From: Capnocytophaga granulosa ATCC 51502 | Lineage (GTDB): Bacteria; Bacteroidota; Bacteroidia; Flavobacteriales; Flavobacteriaceae | Assembly (NCBI RefSeq): GCF_000411115.1 | Contig: NZ_KE150260.1 | Location: 1 to 64,000, forward strand | DNA length: 64,000 bases | Reading direction: 5' to 3' | Shown here: in pieces, positions 39,152 through 46,526 of the stretch | Layout: each line of letters begins with the position of its first letter | Numbering within the stretch: the first letter of the stretch is position 1 | Made by a program: the position numbers and the translations under genes | The notes under the pieces: generated by a model | Seen by the model: only the letters and a program-made list of their open reading frames with translations | The model's database searches: none | What the model was told of the DNA's origin: nothing

Positions 39152-39466
39152 TTAATCAAGATGTTTGATAACACTAATGAACCATGACATAACACTGGCA
39201 TTTACCATTTGAGCAGAACAAGACAATGCCTCTGCAAGCCCTGCTGAACTAGCTTTTCCAAAGTGATGCAGATCATCAGGGCATATAAATCTCATATCCT
39301 TTATATGTGCTTTTTTATGACATTTTCTACATTCTATGATAGCATTCTCATCAATGCACAAGATACCTCCACATGCTCCATGATGAGTCCAATATTGCCT
39401 TATTGTATTTCTTCCACTTGACACACATATAGGACAAGCTATATACAAATCTATTTTATAACTCAT
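39152..39466 (-). CDS. Zinc-ribbon protein, copy 1 (104 aa)
   Basis: The N-terminal half has metal-binding residues: 'IACPICVSSG', 'HHGACGGILC', 'ECRKCHKKAH' and 'FICPDDLHH'. The C-terminal half is a short helical module ('LAEALSCSAQMVNASVMSWF'). It is a paralogue of the 118-residue protein at 40904-41260, with the same order of motifs. It overlaps the AAA+ gene by 4 bp, so the two are translationally coupled. Probably an adaptor or substrate receptor for the ATPase; this is inference. Confidence 0.75.
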   Translation of the reverse strand: MSYKIDLYIACPICVSSGRNTIRQYWTHHGACGGILCIDENAIIECRKCHKKAHIKDMRFICPDDLHHFGKASSAGLAEALSCSAQMVNASVMSWFISVIKHLD

Positions 39467-40902
39467 TTTTGTCTATTACTATATGAACTAAATTTATTAA
39501 ATGCGCTTTCTAAGTGCTCTTTCTTTATTTTGATTTCACTCACTACCTTTTTAATAGCTGTTTTACCATTGGGCTCTACGATCAGGTTATCCCTGATTGC
39601 ATTCATAGAAGCCTCTCTATAAACACCTGCCATATCTGCTCCTGAGAAACCTTCCGCATTCTTGCAAAGTTCTTTTAAATATTCCTCAGTTATGCCTTCT
39701 TCTATACATTCATTTGATAACTTGCAGTACAACTTAAATATTTCATATCTTTTTTGGGCATTAGGTAGTGGTATTTCAAACTCTAAATCAAACCGCCCTG
39801 GTCTCCGCAATGCCTTATCTATAGCTCCCAAGCGGTTGGTTGCTCCAATAACCAAAATATTACTTTTCTTATTCTTCATTCCATCCATTAAAGTCAATAG
39901 TGTAGTTACATATCTTACTTCATACCCTTCACTAGTATCAGACCTGTCTATTGCTATAGCATCCAACTCATCAATAAAAATAACCGCATTACCCGTCATT
40001 TCTGCATCTTCAAAAACTTTGCGCAGTTCTTTTTCCCCTACACTAACATATTTTGACATCAGCTCAGCGCCTTCTATCTGAAAGAATTTTCCTCCCAACG
40101 ATTTAGCCAATTCCTTTGCTATTAATGTTTTACCATTTCCAGGAGGCCCATATAACAACAATCCCCTATAGGGTTTCATATCAAACTTTTCAAAAAGAGA
40201 AGGATAGTTCAAAGGTAATTGTATAATCTCTCTTAGACGTACAAGTGTCTCATTCAAACCGCCTATCTTTTCAAATTCCAATACTTTTTGTCTCTTTTCA
40301 GGAAGCCCTTTTAGAATAAATTCTGTAGAAGAATCTACTCTATAGAGATTTTCAAACAAGGATTCTCTTTCTGGCGATATTTTTTCTACTATTCCATTTA
40401 CTTTACTCTTAGTCCTAGGCAAAAGATTTACTTGTTTTCCTAACTCCACAAACTTATTTTTGTGAGGTAAAACTGACAATGCATGCTTTATTTCTTCTTC
40501 TGACCATAGTTCTACTTCTTTTTCAGGTAACTGTATCACTACTTTCTCTGCATAAGGAAGCTGTTCTATCTTAAAAGAAGTGATTTCTACTGATAATTTC
40601 CCATTATCCAAAAAATTTTTTCCTAGAAAATCTTTATGCAAATAAATATTCTCATCATCACCCTCTAAATCCTTTGCTAATCTATCTATTTGAGCATATA
40701 TTACGAATTTACTCAAGAGTTCCTTACATTCCAGTCTTGCATAAAGCACATCATTGGGAGGTAGCTCTAAATTTTTAGCCAATATTTCATAATTTGCATT
40801 AGAAATAAATGCTCCTTGTATTGTTCTTTCAAACCTTTCGTGTCCTATGATAGGAATTTGTACTAACTTATACTTTGTTCTTTTTTGTTCTTTTTCCCAC
40901 AT
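39463..40902 (-). CDS. CDC48/p97-like AAA+ ATPase
   Basis: The 479-residue protein has an N-terminal domain of about 215 residues that I do not recognise, then one AAA+ module. Walker A is 'GPPGNGKTLIAKELA', the pore-loop region 'ELMSKYVSVGEKELRKVF', Walker B 'AVIFIDELDAIA', sensor 1 'VIGATNR' and the Arg finger 'RRPGRFDLEF'. A C-terminal helical lid follows ('GADMAGVYREASMNAIRDN'). The module is of the CDC48 D1/D2 type, so it should form a hexamer that pulls on proteins. It is flanked by two paralogous zinc-ribbon genes. Confidence 0.88.
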   Translation of the reverse strand: MWEKEQKRTKYKLVQIPIIGHERFERTIQGAFISNANYEILAKNLELPPNDVLYARLECKELLSKFVIYAQIDRLAKDLEGDDENIYLHKDFLGKNFLDNGKLSVEITSFKIEQLPYAEKVVIQLPEKEVELWSEEEIKHALSVLPHKNKFVELGKQVNLLPRTKSKVNGIVEKISPERESLFENLYRVDSSTEFILKGLPEKRQKVLEFEKIGGLNETLVRLREIIQLPLNYPSLFEKFDMKPYRGLLLYGPPGNGKTLIAKELAKSLGGKFFQIEGAELMSKYVSVGEKELRKVFEDAEMTGNAVIFIDELDAIAIDRSDTSEGYEVRYVTTLLTLMDGMKNKKSNILVIGATNRLGAIDKALRRPGRFDLEFEIPLPNAQKRYEIFKLYCKLSNECIEEGITEEYLKELCKNAEGFSGADMAGVYREASMNAIRDNLIVEPNGKTAIKKVVSEIKIKKEHLESAFNKFSSYSNRQK

Positions 40903-40903
40903 G

Positions 40904-41260
40904 TTACCCCAAATTTTGCATAAACTTGATTAGCCACTCAATTCCAATCTCAGAAACCATTTGTCCAGCACAAGACATTACCTCTGCTAGTGTTGCCATA
41001 TCTCCTACTCCTAAATATTCATTATCTGAGGTAGAATGAGAAGGACATTGGTATTTCCATTCCTTTACATGATCTTTATGCCTACATCTTTCACAACAAT
41101 AATAGGCATTCTCTCCTACATAAATGGTACCCCCACAATTATTATGTGCATGTATCCAACCAGTTTGAGGAGTTGTTATTCCTCTTTCCTTACAAACAGG
41201 ACAAGCTATATGTAGCTCAAAATAAGAGTAACCTTCACTTTCAAAACTTTGTAAACTCAT
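40904..41260 (-). CDS. Zinc-ribbon protein, copy 2 (118 aa)
   Basis: Metal-binding motifs 'IACPVCKERG', 'HNNCGGTIYV', 'YCCERCRHKDH' and 'YQCPSH' are followed by the helical 'LAEVMSCAGQMVSEIGIEWL'. It is the paralogue of the protein at 39152-39466. It ends 1 bp before the AAA+ gene starts. Confidence 0.75.
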   Translation of the reverse strand: MSLQSFESEGYSYFELHIACPVCKERGITTPQTGWIHAHNNCGGTIYVGENAYYCCERCRHKDHVKEWKYQCPSHSTSDNEYLGVGDMATLAEVMSCAGQMVSEIGIEWLIKFMQNLG

Positions 41261-41291
41261 TTTTTTCTTCTTTTCTCATTGGTTTCTTTCA

Positions 41292-42230
41292 TTATTTTTC
41301 TTTAAAGCCTCTTGTTTCCTTAGATTCTTCCTCTATATACTTGGATTCCTCCTCTATCTCCTTAGATTTATCGTTTATTTCTCTATATTTATCTTCTATT
41401 TCTTTAATATCTTCTTCATTATCTTCAGGTTCCTTCTCTATCTCTTTTTCTATTTCTTTTGCTTTTTCTACTTTATTAATTTCCTTTTTTAAAATATCAG
41501 GATGCAAATTCTTTATTATTTTTTCCAGTAATAAAATAGGAATACTATCTTCAGGATATAATATGGCAAATGATCTTAAAAGATGTTTATAGCCATTTTC
41601 AGCCTTCCCTCTAGCATGTGAGGTTAAAGTCACTTGTATATTCCCTTCTTCAAATTTTCTCAATTCCTCTTCTACATAATTGGTTGCCTTTATATAAGCA
41701 ATCATTCCTTCTTGAATAACTTTTTGTTTTTCTTCCTTTGTTGAATGGTGTAGATCACTATCTAAATTTCTTACATATTTATATATCAACTCTGAAAGTT
41801 CTATAGGTTTTAATGTCTTATCCGTCAAAGAAGCCAATATAGGTATAGCAAAACGCTCTATATCATTTGCTATAAAATTTTCACGAAGACTATACCATTC
41901 TAAAATATCATTCAGAAAATACTTCATTGAACTATCTGCTAATTTTGGAAATTTTGGAAAATGTCCTTGTATAGAGAGACTTAAAATTTGAAGGTATATC
42001 TCTTTATAATAAGAAGTTTCTGTAGGAATTATTGTTGTATCATCATGTTTATCTCGATGCGTTTTCATCGCAGTATACTTTTCTATTTTGGTTCCTTCTT
42101 TTATAGATAGAAAAACTTCTAATCTTTCTAATGCTATTAATAGTCTATGCACTCCATTATCCAAAAACTGAAGTTGAACTTGTACTTCCTCTTGTTCTTG
42201 TTCTTGTTTTTGCTTATGTCCTTTTTCCAT
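41292..42230 (-). CDS. Helical protein with Glu/Lys coiled-coil tail, unknown
   Basis: The 312 residues have no recognised family. The N-terminal 240 residues look all-helical ('VQLQFLDNGVHRLLIALERL'). The last 70 are extremely charged ('EKAKEIEKEIEKEPEDNEED', 'KEIEEESKYIEEESKE'), suggesting a coiled coil or a disordered tail. Codon use is strongly AT-rich like its neighbours. It belongs to the AAA+ operon by orientation and spacing. Confidence 0.65.
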   Translation of the reverse strand: MEKGHKQKQEQEQEEVQVQLQFLDNGVHRLLIALERLEVFLSIKEGTKIEKYTAMKTHRDKHDDTTIIPTETSYYKEIYLQILSLSIQGHFPKFPKLADSSMKYFLNDILEWYSLRENFIANDIERFAIPILASLTDKTLKPIELSELIYKYVRNLDSDLHHSTKEEKQKVIQEGMIAYIKATNYVEEELRKFEEGNIQVTLTSHARGKAENGYKHLLRSFAILYPEDSIPILLLEKIIKNLHPDILKKEINKVEKAKEIEKEIEKEPEDNEEDIKEIEDKYREINDKSKEIEEESKYIEEESKETRGFKEK

Positions 42231-42249
42231 ATTTCTTTATTATAACATT

Positions 42250-43107
42250 TCATTTATTAATAAATTCTTTTCGTAATTGCTCTAAATAATTAACCAAATC
42301 ATTATGACTCATTAATTGACCTAACATAGATATTACAAAAGCTAGATCTATTTTTTGATAGTTGTCCCCTCCAGCTTGTCCTAAAACCATAGAATGAGCG
42401 TTTTGATTTACTTTCCATTCTGTAATATGTGCTGTTTGTCCTCTATCGCTATAGATTGTCCAATTATCAAGATTCAGCCACAACTTATTAGATAAATCAG
42501 CTCCATAAAACCAATTATACTTATTAAAAAAAACCATTCCTTTTACATTATTCAACTCATTTAAAGCTATGAATTTTAGTTCTATTCTATTTTTATCATA
42601 ATCTTTTTTATATTCTTGATTTTGTTCTCTGTTATTATCTCGACCTTCATTATATCCTTTATCATATCCCTCATTATATCCCTCATCATATCCTTCATTA
42701 TATCCCTCATCATATCCTTCATCATATCCTTCATTTTGAACATCTTCATATCTTTCATTTAATCGATCTAATTTTTCATTTAATTGATCTAACCGCTGCT
42801 CCTCATAATACTCTCTTATTAATTCTTGTCGTCTTCTCTCTTTTTCTTCTTTCTCTTGATAATATTTTTGCTCTTGCTCAAGTTCCTTTTCATACCTACC
42901 AGAAGAAACATCCACATTAAGAATTTCTACATCTTGCCCATATAAATTCCATTCTTTAACAATATAAGATCTTAATGATTCTCTAGACATATGTTCATAT
43001 GTATCTATTGTTTCATAATCAATAACCCATTCTCCTTTTGCATAAACATCTCCATTTCCATCATATGTAACATACCTAGATCTATATTCTACTTCATATT
43101 TTGGCAT
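42250..43107 (-). CDS. Unknown protein with (N/D)EGY repeats
   Basis: Three parts can be seen in 285 residues. An N-terminal beta-rich domain ('KYEVEYRSRYVTYDGNGDVY') is followed by a coiled coil ('EEKERRRQELIREYYEEQRL') that runs into about eight four-residue repeats (EGYD/EGYN, about residues 127-160). A C-terminal domain of about 110 residues ('KFIALNELNNVKGMVFFNKY') closes the protein. The repeats are 12-bp units at DNA level (about 42640-42740). The function is unknown. Confidence 0.65.
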   Translation of the reverse strand: MPKYEVEYRSRYVTYDGNGDVYAKGEWVIDYETIDTYEHMSRESLRSYIVKEWNLYGQDVEILNVDVSSGRYEKELEQEQKYYQEKEEKERRRQELIREYYEEQRLDQLNEKLDRLNERYEDVQNEGYDEGYDEGYNEGYDEGYNEGYDKGYNEGRDNNREQNQEYKKDYDKNRIELKFIALNELNNVKGMVFFNKYNWFYGADLSNKLWLNLDNWTIYSDRGQTAHITEWKVNQNAHSMVLGQAGGDNYQKIDLAFVISMLGQLMSHNDLVNYLEQLRKEFINK

Positions 43108-43132
43108 AATATTTTCTTTTACATAAACACTC

Positions 43133-43357
43133 TCATATATAAATCACTTTTCTTCCTTCTATCCTACCTTCATAGACTTTCTTACCCTGCACATAGATAG
43201 CCCCCTCCCCATTATCTTCTGTAAAATGAACTTCACCATCCTTGTCGGTGTATTTGTCTTGAGTCATTCCTCTAAAGAATCCACTAAAAATGACCCCTAC
43301 TCTCTTGTAGTAAGCAGGTTTTCCTGTACTACTTTCTATTACTTGTACTGTAAACAT
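43133..43357 (-). CDS. Small beta-rich protein, 74 aa
   Basis: The sequence 'MFTVQVIESSTGKPAYYKRV', then 'DKYTDKDGEVHFTEDNGEG' and 'AIYVQGKKVYEG', has the pattern of a CarboxypepD_reg or Ig-like seven-strand domain ('...GkPv...v.v......TdkdGev.f'). It lacks a signal peptide. It lies between the caspase remnant and the EGY-repeat gene. Confidence 0.55.
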   Translation of the reverse strand: MFTVQVIESSTGKPAYYKRVGVIFSGFFRGMTQDKYTDKDGEVHFTEDNGEGAIYVQGKKVYEGRIEGRKVIYI

Positions 43358-43411
43358 ATTTTTTTAGTATTTAATAATTAGACAATTTTGTATTAAAACT
43401 TTTCCCTTCAT

Positions 43412-43711
43412 TCAATATCTGTGATGTTTGTTGGTTACGGCAGTATTGACAGTTACGAGTTCGTTGTGGTAGCACTTTTTTATATAATCCACCAACTCTC
43501 GAAGTGAAATGATATGATTCACATCCCCTGCATCAGCATATCCTTTAAGCCCTTCTATTATTGCTTTGGCAAAAAATCCCATATTATTAGTCGTATCAAC
43601 ATAAGAAAACTCATTGTCACTAGATCTCATCAGGATAGAAACATTAGGTAATTTTTTATTTCTGATATAATCGTCCTTACTTACTAATTTTGTTGAACTA
43701 ACACAAGACAT
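43412..43711 (-). pseudogene. C-terminal half of a caspase-like (C14) peptidase
   Basis: The 99-residue frame begins 'MSCVSSTKLVSKDDY', then 'VSILMRSSDNEFSYVDTTNN', 'MGFFAKAIIEGLKGYADAG' and 'IISLRELVDYIKK'. This follows the p10-side pattern of bacterial caspase-like peptidases (loss-of-substrate strand, then 'G.fa.aLieGL.G.AD...v.i.eL..Yv'). The first residues may be the remains of the Cys motif (DSCxSG). The His-Gly half is absent upstream. A promoter remains in front, so a short protein may still be made. Confidence 0.55.
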
Positions 43712-43821
43712 TATAAAAAAACAGCCCTAATAAAAAAAACTGATCTCGAAAAACACTTCATAGATTACTCTTTTACAAAATTAAACCCTCACTTAGATTT
43801 AATAAATATAAAAACTCCCTG

Positions 43822-43853
43822 CAAATATACGTCTTTTTCTTTTATTATACAAC
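43822..43853 (-). promoter_or_regulatory. Promoter of the AAA+/zinc-ribbon operon
   Basis: On the minus strand GTTG (43850-43853), a 20-bp spacer and TATATTTG (43822-43829) match the Bacteroidota promoter, 111 bp before the caspase-remnant ATG. The following seven genes have no other obvious promoter. Confidence 0.55.
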
Positions 43854-43897
43854 TTTTTTACTAAATATTTTTTTTAACATTTATAGAAAATTAAGAA

Positions 43898-44081
43898 GAG
43901 ACTGCCCAAAATCCTAAAATACTGCTTTTTGAAATATAAAATTTGCTCATATTGAGTATTTTATAAATTCTATTTTATTGATAATCAGATATTTTTAGTT
44001 TTTCATAGGAAAAAGTCTGCAATAATGGAGTGTATAAGACAATTCTCCCCCCTAAAAACAAGACTTTTTCGGACAGTCTTC
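43898..44081. mobile_element. MITE-like element A (~185 bp)
   Basis: Ends are inverted: AGACTGCCCAAAA on the left and, complemented, AGACTGTCCGAAAA on the right. The inside aligns, in inverse orientation, with element B at 56600-56780. Shared blocks include CTGATTATCAAT, AATTTA and TTCAAAAAGCAGT. It has no coding capacity. Confidence 0.65.
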
Positions 44082-44262
44082 TGCTTTATTTCTCTATCTT
44101 TTATTGATTTAATTAATGTGAGTTCAACATAACAAAAATCTCCTACGGATTTCACGGATTATTATAAGATCAAAGGCCTTATTTATTCTTAAATTCAAGT
44201 GTTAAAAGTAACTTTTTGTATTTTCTCTTGGAAAGCTTCATAGCACTGTTGTCATAAGGAGA

Positions 44263-44433
44263 CTATAGTTGTGCAGCCTCTAAGCCGTGTGCTTGTTCTT
44301 CTGCTAAATTAATAGAAGCCATAAACTGTTCTATTATCAGGAAGTCAAAGATTTCTTCTGCCTCATAAAAGTTCAGTTCATGTAAGCCCCTACCCTGTTG
44401 CTGGCCTTTGCCTAAGATAATGAATAGTTCCAT
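44263..44433 (-). CDS. Small protein after the FtsZ-like pair, 56 aa or longer
   Basis: From ATG 44433 the frame reads 'MELFIILGKGQQQGRGLHEL' and continues 'NFYEAEEIFDFLIIEQFMA' to TAG at 44263. The frame is open and coding-like upstream for another ~16 codons ('VSYDFGQPTDDPNPKD') but reaches the previous gene without an ATG, GTG or TTG. Either translation starts at 44433, or an unusual ATT codon is used, or the original start was lost. It follows the FtsZ-like gene on the same strand. Confidence 0.45.
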   Translation of the reverse strand: MELFIILGKGQQQGRGLHELNFYEAEEIFDFLIIEQFMASINLAEEQAHGLEAAQL

Positions 44434-44491
44434 ATCTTTAGGATTGGGATCATCAGTAGGTTGCCCAAAATCATAGCTGACACTTGAGTTG

Positions 44492-45058
44492 TTAATTTAT
44501 CTGTTCTTTTATATATTCATCTATCAAAGGATTCATGTGATTCCAAAGAATATAGTCATCTAATGCCTCAAAGTAATGTCGTAGAGGATATTTCCCAAAG
44601 AAAGTCTTCAGGTCATCTTGATATACAACTTCTAAGTGGTCTATAGCACAAGTTCTCAACTCATCTAAGGCAATCTGTGCTATATTTTTTCTATATCCCC
44701 CCTCATAGGTAGCGGGGAAAGCTACTACCACATAGGTAGGAATACCCATTGAATGTGCTGCTTTTGCTATAAGTGGTGTAATCTTTGAGCCAGTCTGCCC
44801 TCCTAATGAAGTATAAAGGAATAAACGCTTTACACCAAGTAGCATTTCTTCTATGTTAGGTGTTTGAGAAAGATTGTATTCGAGAAAGGTATAGGAAGCT
44901 CTTAGCTTTTGCTTTGCATTTGCTAAAAAATTAACTCCTCCCCCGCCTACTCCTATAAGAGTGATTTCCTGAGAGATAGCTTCAATTGCTTTTGCTCTTT
45001 TTTCGTAGTCAGATTGATATTTTTCCAACTCTTTGATAGGCGATGTATTATTTGTCAT
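44492..45058 (-). CDS. FtsZ/tubulin-like protein 1: nucleotide-binding half only
   Basis: The 188-residue protein matches the Rossmann-like GTP domain of FtsZ. The T1 loop appears as 'TLIGVGGGGVNFLANA' (FtsZ: IGVGGAGGNAV). The T4 loop is 'LYTSLGGQTGSKITPLIAKA' (FtsZ: GGGTGTGAAPVIA). The next strand and helix fit as well ('GIPTYVVVAFPATYEGGYRK', then 'ALDELRTCAIDHLEVVYQDD'). The protein ends near the start of H7, before the T7 loop and C-terminal domain, so it cannot supply the catalytic loop to a neighbour by itself. The paralogue encoded just upstream has the missing half. Assignment is by eye. Confidence 0.75.
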   Translation of the reverse strand: MTNNTSPIKELEKYQSDYEKRAKAIEAISQEITLIGVGGGGVNFLANAKQKLRASYTFLEYNLSQTPNIEEMLLGVKRLFLYTSLGGQTGSKITPLIAKAAHSMGIPTYVVVAFPATYEGGYRKNIAQIALDELRTCAIDHLEVVYQDDLKTFFGKYPLRHYFEALDDYILWNHMNPLIDEYIKEQIN

Positions 45059-45076
45059 AATTCAGATATTTTTAAA

Positions 45077-45865
45077 TTACTTCTTTACAGTGATGAGTAG
45101 TACAACCACAAGGCTATTTCCTAATAATGGTTTTGTTTGGTCTTCAATAGAAACAGCCGTTGGACAGTCAATAGGAATCTCTTTCCGTATAGACTCTGCT
45201 ATTTCTACTATTTCTTCTTTGCCAGCCTTCTTCCTGCCACTAGAGAAGACACGTACAACAAGCGACTGGGCCTCCCTAAGACTCTTTATAGGAAGTGCAG
45301 AAGCTTTTATAGACACTTTTGCAGAGGTCAGTGCAGTGGTAATAGCTTGTTGAGCACGGGACTTCGCACTGCCTTTCCCTGATGCTACATGGGTTACAAA
45401 ACCTTTTCTTGGGTTCTCTATTACATCTCGAAATTGATTATAATCATCAGAGAAATAGCTGATACAATTGTCGATGATAGAAAGTACCCTCGGATAGGAA
45501 TCCTCTTCTTTTACAACATATATACCATCTAAGGATTGGCGGAATGACTTCAATTCTTCTGATTGGGTAGCCTTCTGCTTTTCTGAGATAAGAACACCTA
45601 TAGTGGCAATCCCCAGCTCCTTACATAACTGGGTTATAGTTACAGATTCTGTGATAATTTCATTCGCATAAGTAACAAAGAATACCAGCTCTGTTTCGTC
45701 TTCTAAGATGGTTCCTATTTGCTCCTCTGTATACGCTCTCTCCTTATCTAAGAACACATAGTCTGCGCCTTTAAGAGTATTTTCTTTTTCTATAAAGGTT
45801 ATGGCTTCAGCACTCTTCTTCCCGAAGCCAACAACCTTAATGGGGGTTGATTTCTTAGTCTTCAT
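45077..45865 (-). CDS. FtsZ/tubulin-like protein 2: T7/C-terminal half with degenerate GTP domain
   Basis: The 262 residues start with a Rossmann-like region ('IKVVGFGKKSAEAITFIEKE') where the glycine-rich T1 loop is degenerate and the T4 signature is replaced by 'FVTYANEIITES'. From about residue 125 the protein follows FtsZ: helix H7 ('VLSIIDNCISYFSDDYNQFR'), 'FRDV' in place of 'FADV' in the T7 region, then 'GFVTHVASGKGSAKSRAQQA' (FtsZ: GSGVASGEDRAEEAA). It ends with the strand 'SLVVVLLITVKK' (FtsZ: VTVVATGI). It lies 18 bp upstream of FtsZ-like protein 1. It has its own promoter with the shared 15-bp box. Confidence 0.75.
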   Translation of the reverse strand: MKTKKSTPIKVVGFGKKSAEAITFIEKENTLKGADYVFLDKERAYTEEQIGTILEDETELVFFVTYANEIITESVTITQLCKELGIATIGVLISEKQKATQSEELKSFRQSLDGIYVVKEEDSYPRVLSIIDNCISYFSDDYNQFRDVIENPRKGFVTHVASGKGSAKSRAQQAITTALTSAKVSIKASALPIKSLREAQSLVVRVFSSGRKKAGKEEIVEIAESIRKEIPIDCPTAVSIEDQTKPLLGNSLVVVLLITVKK

Positions 45866-45910
45866 AATAAAAATTATTTTTAAAGTTATACATAGCTTCT
45901 AATAACAGTA

Positions 45911-45955
45911 CAAATATAAAGCGAATTTTTGAGGTATTTTGTATGAGTTCGTATG
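45911..45955 (-). promoter_or_regulatory. Promoter with shared 15-bp box, FtsZ-like unit
   Basis: On the minus strand a perfect -7 (TATATTTG, 45911-45918) is preceded, after 22 bp, by the box written on the plus strand as GTATGAGTTCGTATG (45941-45955). There is no TTTG -33 element. The box occupies the -33 and upstream position, as expected for an activator site. Confidence 0.7.
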
Positions 45956-45960
45956 CTCCT

Positions 45961-46515
45961 CTATACCAACTCGTAAAGCTCAAGCTCTATAAGTACCTTA
46001 TCCCTAAGTAGTTGAAAATGTGCTATTCTATCCTTCATCGACTGAGAAAGCACAAACTCCTGTTCATCTTCTTCTGCTATGCTGTCAACAAAGAATCTTA
46101 TTTGCTCGCTAAGGAATACATAGTGGAGATCAAAGATCTGAAAAAGCCACAATTCGAATAAGGTTCTATCTACCATCTGTCCCTCCTCACTACCCTTTAC
46201 GATCATATGTAAGTCTATGAGTTGCTGGCTGTTCTGTAACTCTATTTTGAAATAGTATTCTATAGAGTTAGAAGCAAAGATTAATCGGTATAGCAAGTCC
46301 CAATCGAAAACATCTCCATACCCAGAAGCATCATGACAAACAAAAGGAAGGGTATCGAACTTAGAGAGATATCTTTTGTATATCTCCGACTCCCTAAAGT
46401 CTTTTCCCCTAAGGGTTCCAAAATAAGTATCATACTCAGCGAGTTCTTCTTTTAGGTCTTCTTCCTTGTATAGTTCTTCGATGACCCAATTAATAAAAGG
46501 GCTTTCTTCTTCCAT
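45961..46515 (-). CDS. Unknown helical protein, partner of the ClpX-like ATPase
   Basis: 184 residues, acidic and mostly helical ('FINWVIEELYKEEDLKEELA', 'HFQLLRDKVLIELELYEL'), without signal or membrane segment. I do not recognise a family. It starts 11 bp after the stop of the ClpX-like gene and is very likely co-transcribed and functionally tied to it. Confidence 0.65.
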   Translation of the reverse strand: MEEESPFINWVIEELYKEEDLKEELAEYDTYFGTLRGKDFRESEIYKRYLSKFDTLPFVCHDASGYGDVFDWDLLYRLIFASNSIEYYFKIELQNSQQLIDLHMIVKGSEEGQMVDRTLFELWLFQIFDLHYVFLSEQIRFFVDSIAEEDEQEFVLSQSMKDRIAHFQLLRDKVLIELELYELV

Positions 46516-46526
46516 GGTGAGTTATT

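Noticed and set aside
41146..41592. Ser/Leu-rich plus-strand frame
   Set aside because: It is the antisense of the Glu/Lys-rich tail of the 312-residue protein.
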